Below are positions 22,961-31,702 of a stretch of 42,427 nucleotides of DNA, in pieces. The stretch is taken from assembly GCA_023444705.1 (NCBI GenBank), contig JAEXMB010000054.1, forward strand, positions 1 through 42,427, given 5' to 3'. Every line of letters begins with the position of its first letter. Position 1 is the stretch's first letter. The notes under the pieces are model-generated. The model ran no database searches. It was not told the DNA's origin and worked only from the letters and a program-made list of their open reading frames with translations. The stretch comes from Pseudomonadota bacterium (GTDB lineage: Bacteria; Pseudomonadota; Alphaproteobacteria; Micavibrionales; UBA2020). Both the position numbers and the translations under genes were made by a program.

Positions 22961-23281
22961 TTATTCCCCCGCCGCCATACGTACAAAAATACCGGCACTG
23001 TCGGGCGACATCAACGGCACGGCGGAGGCGACCACGCCTTTTGCCTTGGCGGTTTTCAACGCACGCGCGATCGGCTGGAACAGCGACTGCCCCCCGCCCG
23101 GCTGCACAGGCGGAAACGAGACATAGAGCGTTTTGACCTGCGTATTGGCGCAGAAGGTCAGCACATGAGCCAGCTTGTCGACGGCGCGCGCCTCGTCATG
23201 GTCGGCAAGGTCAAGCTTGACCTCCGCCAATGCGGGGTTGGGCGCGCCCTGATCGGCCATCTGCTGGAAAAAATCGCTCAT
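22961..23281 (-). CDS. Small hypothetical protein upstream of cysS
   Basis: 106 aa soluble protein with no family I recognise. The pattern VKTLYVSFPPVQPGGGQSLFQPIARALKTAKAKGVVASAVPLMSPDSAG suggests a small alpha/beta fold, but no catalytic motif is visible. It ends 4 bases before the cysS start, so the two are cotranscribed and likely coupled. First gene of the cysS operon as far as visible. Confidence 0.7.
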   Translation of the reverse strand: MSDFFQQMADQGAPNPALAEVKLDLADHDEARAVDKLAHVLTFCANTQVKTLYVSFPPVQPGGGQSLFQPIARALKTAKAKGVVASAVPLMSPDSAGIFVRMAAGE

Positions 23282-23622
23282 CGTTCAGTCCTGTCTGTCG
23301 TCGGTTGCCATGCTAACGCCAGCAGTCATGCAATGAAAGACCGGAGTCGCAAAGCGATGCCCATGATTGCGCCGCCGCCAGCAGCCTGCATGCATACAAC
23401 GGGTTTTATTTTACGGAATATTTTTACAAACCTGACACTGTTAACAACTTTATATCATATATATCAAATACTTGTTATTTATAACACCCGTTCCCCAGGC
23501 ACTGGGGTTACACCCTTTTTTAAGCAAATTCAGCTAAAATTTTAGATAAGTGGCGCACAGATCCTGCTTTTTTTCCGCGCGCGCACCCGAGGGGTTACAT
23601 CACAGGGGTTTGACGAACGCAG
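23282..23622. other. AT-rich divergent intergenic region
   Basis: 341 bases with no supported gene, between the cysS operon (minus) and the GGDEF-EAL gene (plus). The segment 23400-23490 is strongly AT-rich and contains the palindrome TGTTAACA (23439-23446) and repeated ATATCA-like blocks. A short hairpin CCCCAG-GCA-CTGGGG lies at 23493-23507. The region very likely holds promoters for both directions, but I could not choose single boxes with confidence. Confidence 0.6.
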
Positions 23623-25782
23623 GTGGCGCACGATCCACAAACAGATGCGATAGCCGAAGACGCGCCCGCAAGTCAGGCGCCCAAACGCGCGCGCGCCCTG
23701 CAATGGCAGGTGTGGAAAAGCCGCCTGAGCTGGCGCATCACGCTCACCGTTTTCGCAACGATCCTGCTGGTGCAGTCGATCGTCATGGTCTTTACCACCC
23801 GCGCGTTTGAAGCCGACGAGCTTGGCAACCTGCGCCGCGGCGCGCAAACCGCCATCGCCATCGCCATCGGCGAGGCACGCGACCAGCTCAGCCCGCCGCT
23901 GACCACGCGCGCCATCGACCAGTTGATGGCGGCGACGTCGGTGCGCGGTATTGGCATCTATGCGCTTGACCACGGCCTGCTGGCCACGGCAGGCGACAGC
24001 ACGGTGTTGCGCCCCGCCATTTCGTCGGAGGCGTTGCGCACCTACCGCAGCAGCGACGGCGATTTCTACGAAGTCCTGTTCAAGCCCGATGACCTTGGCC
24101 GCCCCTATTACGTCAGCGCGCGCCTTGACGCCAGCCACATCAAGCCCGCCGTCATCAACCACATCAAGCAGACGCTGGTCACGCTGATCCTGTTTTCGAT
24201 CTTTGTCACCGGCGTGCTGATGATGGTGCTGGGCGAATGGCTGCTGCAACCCATCATCATGCTGCGCAACAACCTGCTGTCGGCCGCGCGCCACCCCGAA
24301 AAGCCCGATCTTGCCGCACCCACCAGCGAAACCCGCGACGAGGTCGGCCTGACCCTGCGCATCGCCAACGACCTGATCCGCCAGAACGCCAGCAACCTCA
24401 AGCGCCTGCGCACCCAGGCAGAAGACCGCATCCACAAGCTTGCCTATTACGATGCGCTGACCAACCTGCCCAACCGCACCTACTTCCTTGAAAAACTCGA
24501 CGAGATGGTGCGCATGCGCGTCCTCAAGGATCAGGGCCGCATCGCCGTCTTTTCCGTCGATCTTGACCACTTCAAGGATATCAACGACACGATGGGCCAC
24601 GATTTCGGCGACCGCATGCTCGAAGCCGTGGGCCGCCGCCTGGTCAAGGCCCTGCCCGGCGACGCGCTGATCGCGCGCGCCAGTGCCGACGAATTCATGG
24701 CGATGGTGCCCCTGCATGGCCGCGACCAAAGCACGGATTTCGTCGACGCCATTCTGGCCGCGATGAGCGAGCCCGTGAGCATTTTGCAGGAACGCTTTCA
24801 GGTGCGCGTGTCGATCGGCGTGGCGCAATGCCCCGAAGACGGCACAGAGGCGCGCCAGATCGTCAAGAACGCCGACATCGCGCTCAACCGCGCCAAGGAA
24901 GAAGGCCGCGACACCGTACGCTACTACTCGCAGGATTTCGATCTTGCGGTCAAGCAGCGCTTCCAGTTGCTGCGCGACCTGCGCATCGCTTTGGACGAAA
25001 ACCAGCTACGCCTGCACTATCACCCGCAATTCGACCTCAAGAGCGGCCGCCTTGTCGGCGTGGAGGCCTTGCTGCGCTGGTGGCGCCCCGACAACAGCCG
25101 CGAGGGCGGCAGCTTTGTCTCGCCCGGCGAATTCATTCCCGTGGCCGAGCAATCCGGCCTGATCGTGCCCATCGGCGAATGGGTGCTGAAAACCGCCTGT
25201 GCCGCCAACAAGGCGTGGCAGGACATGGGCCTGCCGCCGTTTCGCGTGGCGGTGAACATTTCCGGCATCCAGTTCCACCGCGGCGACGTCGTCAAACAGG
25301 TGCAGGGAGCGCTCGACGCCAGCAAGCTCGACGCCAAATATCTTGAACTCGAAGTCACGGAATCCGTCTTCATGGAAAACGTGCAGGTCGCGGTCGACAC
25401 GCTTGACCGCCTGCACAAGATGGGCTGCGAGATTGCGGTCGATGATTTCGGCACCGGCTATTCGTCGCTCAGCTACCTGCGCCAGTTCCCCATCGACCGC
25501 CTGAAGATCGACCAGTCCTTCGTGCGCAACGCGCTTGTCAACGACGGTGACCGCATGATCGCGCGCACCATCATCACGCTGGGCCACAGCCTGAACCTGC
25601 AGGTCATCGCCGAAGGTGTCGAAACGTCGGATCACGAAGCCTTCCTGCGCGAGGAAGGCTGCGACGAGGTACAGGGCTTTAAATACAGCCAGCCCCTGCC
25701 CTTTGACGCACTGTCGACGTTTGCGCGCGAACAATTCCGCCTGCCTGCCGCAAGCCGCCTGACCGTCGTGCCGCCGGCATAA
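23623..25782 (+). CDS. Membrane c-di-GMP signalling protein, GGDEF-EAL
   Basis: 719 aa starting at GTG 23623. Two membrane helices (about residues 38-58 and 186-208) flank a periplasmic sensor domain; a HAMP-like linker (to about 265) and a coiled coil lead to GGDEF (about 275-435) and EAL (about 450-705). The GGDEF signature reads SADEF (ARASADEFMAMV), lacking both glycines, so cyclase activity is doubtful. The EAL domain looks intact: GVEALLRW, NISGIQF, LEVTESVF, DDFGTGYSSLSYL, KIDQSFV and AEGVET. The likely net activity is c-di-GMP hydrolysis, perhaps GTP-stimulated through the degenerate GGDEF. It stands alone upstream of aroA. Confidence 0.9.
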   Translation: MAHDPQTDAIAEDAPASQAPKRARALQWQVWKSRLSWRITLTVFATILLVQSIVMVFTTRAFEADELGNLRRGAQTAIAIAIGEARDQLSPPLTTRAIDQLMAATSVRGIGIYALDHGLLATAGDSTVLRPAISSEALRTYRSSDGDFYEVLFKPDDLGRPYYVSARLDASHIKPAVINHIKQTLVTLILFSIFVTGVLMMVLGEWLLQPIIMLRNNLLSAARHPEKPDLAAPTSETRDEVGLTLRIANDLIRQNASNLKRLRTQAEDRIHKLAYYDALTNLPNRTYFLEKLDEMVRMRVLKDQGRIAVFSVDLDHFKDINDTMGHDFGDRMLEAVGRRLVKALPGDALIARASADEFMAMVPLHGRDQSTDFVDAILAAMSEPVSILQERFQVRVSIGVAQCPEDGTEARQIVKNADIALNRAKEEGRDTVRYYSQDFDLAVKQRFQLLRDLRIALDENQLRLHYHPQFDLKSGRLVGVEALLRWWRPDNSREGGSFVSPGEFIPVAEQSGLIVPIGEWVLKTACAANKAWQDMGLPPFRVAVNISGIQFHRGDVVKQVQGALDASKLDAKYLELEVTESVFMENVQVAVDTLDRLHKMGCEIAVDDFGTGYSSLSYLRQFPIDRLKIDQSFVRNALVNDGDRMIARTIITLGHSLNLQVIAEGVETSDHEAFLREEGCDEVQGFKYSQPLPFDALSTFAREQFRLPAASRLTVVPPA

Positions 25783-25892
25783 GCACGCCAAGCCGGTTTT
25801 CGTGCCACGCCAGCGCCAAGGCGCTAGGCAAGCATGTGCGCATCCGCTATGCTGTGGGCTGATTTTTCAAGATCGCTTTGCGGAAATTTTTC

Positions 25893-27281
25893 ATGACTTC
25901 TGGTGCATCCTCTCCGGCGACACATCACGACGACAGCGGCGCGCATGGCCTGCTGTCGGCGCGCTGCGGCGGCCTTACCGGCATCGCCGATGTGCCGGGC
26001 GACAAGTCGATTTCCCATCGCAGCCTGATGCTGGCCGGTCTTGCGCAGGGGCGCACCGTCATCCACGGCCTGCTTGAAGGCGAAGACGTTTTGCGCACCG
26101 CGCGCGCGATGATCGCAATGGGTGTGGCCATCACCCCGCCCGACCAGCAGGGCGGCATCTGGCAGGTGCAGGGCCGCGGGCAGGACGGTTTAAAGTCGCC
26201 GCGCAGCACGCTTTATCTTGGCAACAGCGGCACGTCCGCACGCTTGCTGATGGGCGTCACAGGCGGCCATGCACTGCATGCGACGTTCACCGGCGATCAT
26301 TCGCTGCAAAAACGCCCGATGGGGCGCGTTATCAAGCCGCTATCGCTGATGGGCGTGCAGTTCGAGGCGACATCGGGCGACCACCTGCCGTTGCGCGTCA
26401 TCGGCCAGCCGCAGTTGCGTGCGATCGACTACACCCTGCCGGTTGCATCCGCACAGGTGAAATCGGCAATTTTGCTGGCAGGCCTGCGCGCGCAGGGCAT
26501 CACCAGCGTGACCGAACCCACCCCGACGCGCGACCATAGCGAGCGCATGTTGCGCGGCTTTGGCGTTGAGGTCGGCCAGCACATGAACAACGACGGCAGC
26601 GTCGTCATTACCCTGCAAGGCCGCCAGCCGCTGACTAGCCCGGGCGAACTGCACGTGCCGGGCGACCCAAGCTCCGCCGCGTTTTTGACGGTGGCGGCAC
26701 TCATTACACCCAATTCGGACCTGCTGATCCGCAACGTGGCGATGAACCCGCTGCGCACAGGCCTTTATGCGACGCTGATCGAAATGGGCGGCAACATCGG
26801 TTTTGAAAACCAGCGCGTCGTGGGTGGCGAAGACGTGGCCGACCTGCGCGTGAAATCAAGTGCGCTCAAGGGCGTGACCGTGCCGCCCGCGCGCGTCGCC
26901 AGCATGATCGACGAATTCCCCGTGCTTGGCGTGGCCGCGGCATGCGCCGATGGCGAAACGGTGATGACAGACCTCGCTGAATTGCGCGTCAAGGAAAGCG
27001 ACCGCCTCAGTGCCATCGCCAACGGCCTGCTGGCCTGCGGCGTCGACGTGCTGGCGGGCGAAGATGACCTGCGCGTGCGCGGCACGGGCAAGCCGCCGGC
27101 AGGCGGTGCGCTCATCCGCACCAATCTTGACCACCGCATCGGCATGAGCTTTCTGGTGCTGGGCATGGTCACTGACGCGCCCGTGGCGATCGACGCCGCC
27201 GATACCATCGCCACCAGCTTTCCGCGCTTTGCGGCCCTGCTCAACAGTCTCGGCGCGCATATCACCCCGCCGGTCGCCTGA
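25893..27281 (+). CDS. aroA: 3-phosphoshikimate 1-carboxyvinyltransferase (EPSP synthase)
   Basis: 462 aa shikimate-pathway enzyme. Motifs: DVPGDKSISHRSLMLAGLA, LGNSGTSARLLMG, SAQVKSAILLAG, RDHSERML, VPGDPSSAAFL, ELRVKESDRLSAIANGL, LDHRIGMSF. The R-x-H-x-E and S-A-Q-x-K patterns and overall sequence resemble class II (CP4-type) enzymes. At the position where CP4 has Ala100 this protein has Gly, which is the usual glyphosate-sensitive state; that is inference. The start is taken at ATG 25893. cmk follows after 141 bases, the common alphaproteobacterial order. Confidence 0.95.
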   Translation: MTSGASSPATHHDDSGAHGLLSARCGGLTGIADVPGDKSISHRSLMLAGLAQGRTVIHGLLEGEDVLRTARAMIAMGVAITPPDQQGGIWQVQGRGQDGLKSPRSTLYLGNSGTSARLLMGVTGGHALHATFTGDHSLQKRPMGRVIKPLSLMGVQFEATSGDHLPLRVIGQPQLRAIDYTLPVASAQVKSAILLAGLRAQGITSVTEPTPTRDHSERMLRGFGVEVGQHMNNDGSVVITLQGRQPLTSPGELHVPGDPSSAAFLTVAALITPNSDLLIRNVAMNPLRTGLYATLIEMGGNIGFENQRVVGGEDVADLRVKSSALKGVTVPPARVASMIDEFPVLGVAAACADGETVMTDLAELRVKESDRLSAIANGLLACGVDVLAGEDDLRVRGTGKPPAGGALIRTNLDHRIGMSFLVLGMVTDAPVAIDAADTIATSFPRFAALLNSLGAHITPPVA

Positions 27282-27324
27282 TTTTTTTACCTAAGATATT
27301 GATATATATGAAGATGACAGTGCC

Positions 27325-27356
27325 GTGCGTGCAAGTTTTCGCTTGCCAAAACGCAC
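27325..27356 (+). repeat. Hairpin-forming inverted repeat in the aroA-cmk interval
   Basis: Left arm GTGCGTGCAAG (27325-27335), loop TTTTCG, then CTTGC (27342-27346), a 4-base CAAA bulge and ACGCAC (27351-27356). Eleven base pairs in total with one bulge. It lies 66 bases before the cmk start. It is not followed by a T-run directly, so it is more like a structured leader or operator than a terminator. Confidence 0.5.
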
Positions 27357-27422
27357 CCGCCCTGATACCTTTTCATAACTTTTTAGCCCGAGTCCCTTTT
27401 GTCCCCGCCGCGAGAGCCCGAC

Positions 27423-28196
27423 ATGACCACTTCCCTGACGACGCAGACCACCCAGCAGCAGACCGTCACGCCCGATGTTTTGTCGGCCAAGCGTCTGGTC
27501 ATCGCCGTCGACGGTCCGGCTGCGGCAGGCAAGGGTACGCTGGCCGTCAACCTCGCCAAGCGCCTTGGCCTTGGCTACCTTGATACCGGCGCGCTTTACC
27601 GCGCGGTGGCGCTGGCTGTGGTGGAAACCGGCGGCGATGCATCCAACATCAGCGACGTGCGCCCCGCGCTTGAGATCGTCAAGCGCAACCTGACCCCCGA
27701 ACTGCTGAGCAACCCCGCCATCCGCACGCCCGAGGTCGCACAGGCCGCATCGCAAGTCTCGGCCCTGCCCGAAGTCCGCGCGGCACTGCTCGACTTCCAA
27801 CGCGACTTCACGCAGAACCCGCAATGGGCCTTTACCGTTGACGGCACACTGACCACCGCACTTGAACACATCGGCGGTGCAGTGCTGGACGGGCGCGACA
27901 TCGGCACCGTCGTCTGCCCCGAAGCAGACATGAAATTCTTCGTCACCGCCAGCGCGCAAGTGCGCGCACAGCGCCGCTTCAAAGAACTGTCCGTCAAAAA
28001 TCCCGACATCACTTACGAGCAAGTGCTGGCCGACCAGCTGGCGCGCGACGAGCGTGACCAGACCCGCGCCACCGCCCCCCTGCGCGCAGCCACGGGTGCC
28101 TATATTCTCGACACCACGTCGCTGAACGCCGACGAAGTACTGGAAGAAGCACTGGCCATCATCCGCTCGAAGTTTATCGCCGCAACGCAAGGCTAG
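27423..28196 (+). CDS. cmk: Cytidylate kinase
   Basis: 257 aa, a little longer than the usual 210-230 because of a polar N-terminal extension (residues 1-22, Thr/Gln-rich). The P-loop VDGPAAAGKGTLAVNLAKRLG is followed by YLDTGALYRAVALAV and, later, DGRDIGTVVCPEADMKFFVTAS and RAQRRFKEL, all family hallmarks. Phosphorylates CMP/dCMP. Start ATG 27423 has a GAGAG ribosome-binding site. cmk is often next to rpsA; here a divergent mntH gene separates the two. Confidence 0.95.
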   Translation: MTTSLTTQTTQQQTVTPDVLSAKRLVIAVDGPAAAGKGTLAVNLAKRLGLGYLDTGALYRAVALAVVETGGDASNISDVRPALEIVKRNLTPELLSNPAIRTPEVAQAASQVSALPEVRAALLDFQRDFTQNPQWAFTVDGTLTTALEHIGGAVLDGRDIGTVVCPEADMKFFVTASAQVRAQRRFKELSVKNPDITYEQVLADQLARDERDQTRATAPLRAATGAYILDTTSLNADEVLEEALAIIRSKFIAATQG

Positions 28197-28213
28197 GCAT
28201 CGGCACCGCGCGA

Positions 28214-29569
28214 CTAAAACGCCAGCGTGTCAAACAGCAGCTTGGCGTTAAGCGCAAGAATGATACCGGCAACTCCCCATGCCAGCAGCCCCACGCGGCG
28301 CGACACCACAAAAACCCCCATCTTTTCGCGGTCGGTGACGAAACGCACCAGCGGCACCACGGCAAACGGCAATTGCATCGACAGCACCACCTGACTAAAG
28401 ACCAGCAACTGCGCCGTGCCTTTGTCGCCATAAAGAACCGTCACGAATACGACCGGAATGATGGCAAGCCCGCGCGTCAGCAAACGGCGCGCCCAATGCG
28501 GCAAACGCAGGCGCAAAAAGCCTTCCATCACAATCTGCCCCGCCAGCGTCGCAGTTACCGTGGAATTGACGCCCGAGGCCAGCAACGCCACCGCAAACAG
28601 GGTCGAGGCAATGCCAAGCCCCAGCAACGGCGAGAGCAGCGCATGCGCCTGGCTGATTTCGGCCACGTCCTCATGCCCGCTGCCGTGAAAGGCCGCCGCC
28701 GCCACGATCAGGATCGCCGCGTTGACGAACAGTGCGAGCATCAGCGCCACAGTGCTGTCGATGGCGGCAAAGCGGATCGCCTCGCGCTTGCCGTCGTCGT
28801 CGCGCACATAGTCGCGCGTCTGCACGATGGAGGAATGCAAATAAAGATTATGCGGCATGACGGTGGCGCCGATGATGCCCATCGCGATATAGAGCATGGC
28901 AGGGTTCGTCACCACTGCCGCAGACGGGATAAACCCGTGCAGCACAGCCGCAAGCGGCGGTGCCGCAGCGGCGATCTGCACGGCAAAGCAGATCGCGATC
29001 ACCACCAGCAGGCTGATGACGAAGGCCTCGAGAAAACGAAACCCCTTGTTCATCAGCAACAGCAACAGAAAAACGTCAAGCGCGGTAATAACAACGCCCG
29101 CCAGCAAGGGAATGCCAAACAGCAACTGCAAGGCGATTGCCGTGCCGATCACCTCAGCCAGATCGCAGGCGATGATGGCAAGCTCGCAGGCGACCCACAG
29201 CGCCAGATTGACGGGCCGCGAATAATGCGCGCGGCAGACCTGCGCCAGATCAAGGCCGGTTGCGATGCCAAGACGCGCGGCCAGCGCCTGCAATAAAATC
29301 GCCATCAGGTTCGACAGCATGATAACGCACAACAGCGTATAGCCAAACTGCGCACCGCCCGCGATGTCGGTGGCCCAGTTGCCGGGATCCATATAGCCGA
29401 CCGACACCATGTACCCCGGCCCGACAAAGGCCAGCAGACGGCGCAACGTCGACGCGCCTTGAGGAATGCGCACGCTGGCGTTGACTTCGGGCAGGCTTGG
29501 CGCAGCTTCGCCACTGACGGTGGCAAGGGCGAAGCGGCGGCGCGGCGGCTCAACAGGCGGGATAGTCAT
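28214..29569 (-). CDS. mntH: Nramp-family Mn2+/divalent metal transporter
   Basis: 451 aa inner-membrane protein with about 11 hydrophobic helices. Metal-binding helix 1 has VGYMDPGNWATDIAGG (DPGN motif) and helix 6 has ATVMPHNLYLHSSIVQTR (MPH motif); both are diagnostic of Nramp/MntH. The N-terminal 45 residues are polar. Start ATG 29569 has GAGAGGA nine bases upstream; a longer reading is unlikely. Convergent with cmk and divergent from rpsA. The palindrome at 29675-29690 is a candidate metal-responsive operator. Confidence 0.93.
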   Translation of the reverse strand: MTIPPVEPPRRRFALATVSGEAAPSLPEVNASVRIPQGASTLRRLLAFVGPGYMVSVGYMDPGNWATDIAGGAQFGYTLLCVIMLSNLMAILLQALAARLGIATGLDLAQVCRAHYSRPVNLALWVACELAIIACDLAEVIGTAIALQLLFGIPLLAGVVITALDVFLLLLLMNKGFRFLEAFVISLLVVIAICFAVQIAAAAPPLAAVLHGFIPSAAVVTNPAMLYIAMGIIGATVMPHNLYLHSSIVQTRDYVRDDDGKREAIRFAAIDSTVALMLALFVNAAILIVAAAAFHGSGHEDVAEISQAHALLSPLLGLGIASTLFAVALLASGVNSTVTATLAGQIVMEGFLRLRLPHWARRLLTRGLAIIPVVFVTVLYGDKGTAQLLVFSQVVLSMQLPFAVVPLVRFVTDREKMGVFVVSRRVGLLAWGVAGIILALNAKLLFDTLAF

Positions 29570-29674
29570 GACGCGGATGTCCTCTCCTTGGGGCCGAAAA
29601 TATGGCCCGCCCAAGGCTAGCGCATTTTTATCCGGTGGCGCGAAAACTTGTGAAAACCCCTGTCCTGCGGCCCA

Positions 29675-29690
29675 ATATTATACATAATAT
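29675..29690. promoter_or_regulatory. 16-bp palindrome in the mntH-rpsA divergent region
   Basis: ATATTAT (29675-29681), AC, ATAATAT (29684-29690): a perfect 7-bp inverted repeat with a 2-base centre, 106 bases upstream of the mntH start. Size and AT-richness fit an operator of the Fur/Mur or MntR/DtxR type. The whole 29570-29873 interval has no gene and otherwise holds the rpsA promoter and leader. Confidence 0.5.
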
Positions 29691-29762
29691 ACAGGCCGGG
29701 ACGTATGGGCCGCGCAACCGCGGAAAATCCGGCGCAAATCCAGCGTAAAACCCGCGTATTCA

Positions 29763-29791
29763 TTGACTTTTTCACGCTTCACCTTTAGGAA
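29763..29791 (+). promoter_or_regulatory. rpsA: Possible rpsA promoter
   Basis: TTGACT at 29763-29768 is one base off the -35 consensus; after 17 bases comes TAGGAA at 29786-29791, a weak -10. Transcription would start near 29798, giving a leader of about 75 bases containing the hairpin at 29807-29839. Confidence 0.4.
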
Positions 29792-29806
29792 TCAGCCCCG
29801 AGCGAA

Positions 29807-29839
29807 CCGCCTGCCCGGGTGCCGCATGGCAGCGGGCGG
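29807..29839 (+). promoter_or_regulatory. rpsA: Hairpin in the rpsA leader
   Basis: CCGCCTGC (29807-29814) pairs with GCGGGCGG (29832-29839) with one G-U pair; after a 5-base bulge an inner stem TGCC/GGCA closes loop GCAT (29824-29827). The rpsA start lacks a Shine-Dalgarno sequence. In E. coli the S1 protein recognises structured rpsA leaders and represses its own translation; a similar role here is inference. Confidence 0.45.
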
Positions 29840-29873
29840 TTTGTATCCCGACTACCAGAAATGGACTACACAC

Positions 29874-31625
29874 ATGGCAAAAGCAGCCACCAAAATCGCA
29901 ACCAAGATCATCGAGGGCATGAACGTCCGCGATGTGACCGGTGAAAAAGAATCGTTCGAGAGCTTGCTCGATGCAAGCTTCCAGGGCGTAAAATCCTTCG
30001 TCGGCAAAGTTGTCGAAGGTACCGTTGTCGGCGTTGACAGCGAATTCGTCACGCTGGACGTTGGCCTGAAATCCGAAGGCCGCATCCCCTTGCGCGAATT
30101 CGGCGCAGCCGGCGCGAAATCCGAAATCAAACTCGGCGACAAAGTCGAAGTTTACGTCGAGCGCATGGAAAACAAGGACGGCGAAGCCGGCCTGAGCCGT
30201 GAAAAAGCCCGCCGTGAAGAAAGCTGGGTCGTTCTTGAAAAGCAATTCAAAGCGAACGAGCGCGTTACCGGTACGATCTTCGGCCGCGTCAAAGGCGGTT
30301 TCACCGTTGACCTCAACGGCGCTGTTGCGTTCCTGCCCGGTTCACAGGTTGATATCCGCCCCGTGCGCGACGTCACCCCGCTGATGGGTACCCCCCAACC
30401 CTTCATGATCCTCAAGATGGATCGCCAGCGTGGCAACATCGTTGTCAGCCGCCGCGCGGTTCTCGAGGAAAGCCGCGCCGAAGCACGCAGCGAGCTGGTG
30501 TCTTCCCTCAAGGAAGGCCAGGAGCTGCAGGGTGTGGTCAAGAACATCACCGATTACGGTGCGTTCATTGACCTCGGCGGCGTCGATGGCCTGCTGCACG
30601 TGACCGACATCTCGTGGAAGCGCATCAACCACCCGTCGGAAGTTCTCAGCGTCGGCCAGTCGGTCAACGTCAAGATCATCCGCTTCAACGAAGAAAGCCA
30701 GCGTATCAGCCTTGGCATGAAACAGCTGGAAAACGACCCCTGGGTCGATGTTGCCAGCAAGTTTGCTGCCGGCCAGCGCTACAAAGGCCGCGTCACCAAC
30801 ATTGCTGACTACGGCGCGTTCGTCGAACTCGGCGATGGCGTTGAAGGCCTCGTACACGTATCGGAAATGTCGTGGACCAAAAAGAACGTCCATCCTTCCA
30901 AAATCGTGTCGACCAGCCAGGAAGTCGAAGTCCAGGTTCTGGACGTCGACCTCACCAAGCGCCGCATCAGCCTTGGCCTGAAGCAAACCCAGGAAAACCC
31001 CTGGGCGACCCTTGCTGCCAAATACAAAGGCGGCGAAGTCGTTGAAGGCGAAATCCGCAACGTCACCGAATTCGGCCTGTTTGTCGCCATCGACGAGCAG
31101 ATCGACGGCATGGTCCACATGTCCGACCTGTCGTGGGACCAAAGCGGCGAAGAAGCCATCAAAGCCTACAAAAAAGGCGATACCGTGAAGGTGAAAGTGC
31201 TGGAAGTTGATGCAGAGAAAGAGCGCGTCTCGCTCGGTATCAAGCAACTGGCGGGCGATCCGTTTGAAGAGAGCCTGTCGGGCCTCAACAAAGGCGCCAC
31301 CGTCACCTGCACCGTCACCGCAGTCACCGACAAAGGCATCGAAGTCACCGTTAACGAAAAAATCGGCGGCTTCATCAAGAAAGGCGATCTCAGCCGTGAA
31401 CGTTCGGAGCAACGCCCCGACCGCTTTGCAGTCGGCGAGAAAGTCGATGCCAAGGTCGTCAAGGTAGACCGCGGCGGCAAGAAACTGGAACTGTCGATCA
31501 AGCAACGTGAGATCGACGAGGACAAAGCTGCGATGGCCGAATACGGCTCGTCTGACTCGGGTGCGTCGCTCGGCGACATCCTGGGCGCAGCGCTCCAGAA
31601 AAAAGGCGGCAAGAAAGACGAGTAA
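29874..31625 (+). CDS. rpsA: 30S ribosomal protein S1
   Basis: 583 aa with six S1 (OB-fold) domains in order: about residues 40-106 (VVEGTVVGVDSEFVTLDVG), 123-190 (VTGTIFGRVKGGFTVDLNG), 207-277 (LQGVVKNITDYGAFIDLGG), 294-364 (YKGRVTNIADYGAFVELGD), 381-451 (VEGEIRNVTEFGLFVAI), 468-540 (VTCTVTAVTDKGIEVTVNEK). Binds mRNA leaders on the 30S subunit. The start is ATG 29874 (MAKAATKIATKI); the preceding open frame is leader. No Shine-Dalgarno is visible. Ends in a basic/acidic KKGGKKDE tail and a strong terminator. Confidence 0.97.
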   Translation: MAKAATKIATKIIEGMNVRDVTGEKESFESLLDASFQGVKSFVGKVVEGTVVGVDSEFVTLDVGLKSEGRIPLREFGAAGAKSEIKLGDKVEVYVERMENKDGEAGLSREKARREESWVVLEKQFKANERVTGTIFGRVKGGFTVDLNGAVAFLPGSQVDIRPVRDVTPLMGTPQPFMILKMDRQRGNIVVSRRAVLEESRAEARSELVSSLKEGQELQGVVKNITDYGAFIDLGGVDGLLHVTDISWKRINHPSEVLSVGQSVNVKIIRFNEESQRISLGMKQLENDPWVDVASKFAAGQRYKGRVTNIADYGAFVELGDGVEGLVHVSEMSWTKKNVHPSKIVSTSQEVEVQVLDVDLTKRRISLGLKQTQENPWATLAAKYKGGEVVEGEIRNVTEFGLFVAIDEQIDGMVHMSDLSWDQSGEEAIKAYKKGDTVKVKVLEVDAEKERVSLGIKQLAGDPFEESLSGLNKGATVTCTVTAVTDKGIEVTVNEKIGGFIKKGDLSRERSEQRPDRFAVGEKVDAKVVKVDRGGKKLELSIKQREIDEDKAAMAEYGSSDSGASLGDILGAALQKKGGKKDE

Positions 31626-31643
31626 TCGTTTTTCACGCTACAG

Positions 31644-31676
31644 AAAAAGCCCCGATGGCAACATCGGGGCTTTTTT
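31644..31676. terminator. Terminator between rpsA and the prepilin gene
   Basis: GCCCCGATG (31649-31657), loop GCAA, CATCGGGGC (31662-31670), followed by TTTTTT; A-tract 31644-31648 on the other side lets it work for the convergent minus-strand gene too. Confidence 0.92.
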
Positions 31677-31702
31677 CTTGGCCTGCCTTTTTTCTGGCCA
31701 TG

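Noticed and set aside
23493..23507. CCCCAG-GCA-CTGGGG hairpin as a terminator
   Set aside because: It lies upstream of genes on both sides, the stem is only 6 bp, and the T-run is separated by several bases.
23400..23510. AT-rich island as a replication origin or attachment site
   Set aside because: No DnaA-box cluster, no integrase gene and no repeats of the needed length; AT-richness fits divergent promoters.
23542..24828. 428-aa minus-strand frame opposite the GGDEF-EAL gene
   Set aside because: Antisense to a gene with clear domains; translation is His/Asp/Gly-rich noise typical of such shadows.
30342..31505. 387-aa minus-strand frame opposite rpsA
   Set aside because: Shadow of the repeated S1 domains; the apparent repeats mirror the S1 repeats.
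29874..31625. Tandem DNA repeats inside rpsA
   Set aside because: These are the expected S1 domain repeats, not an independent repeat element.
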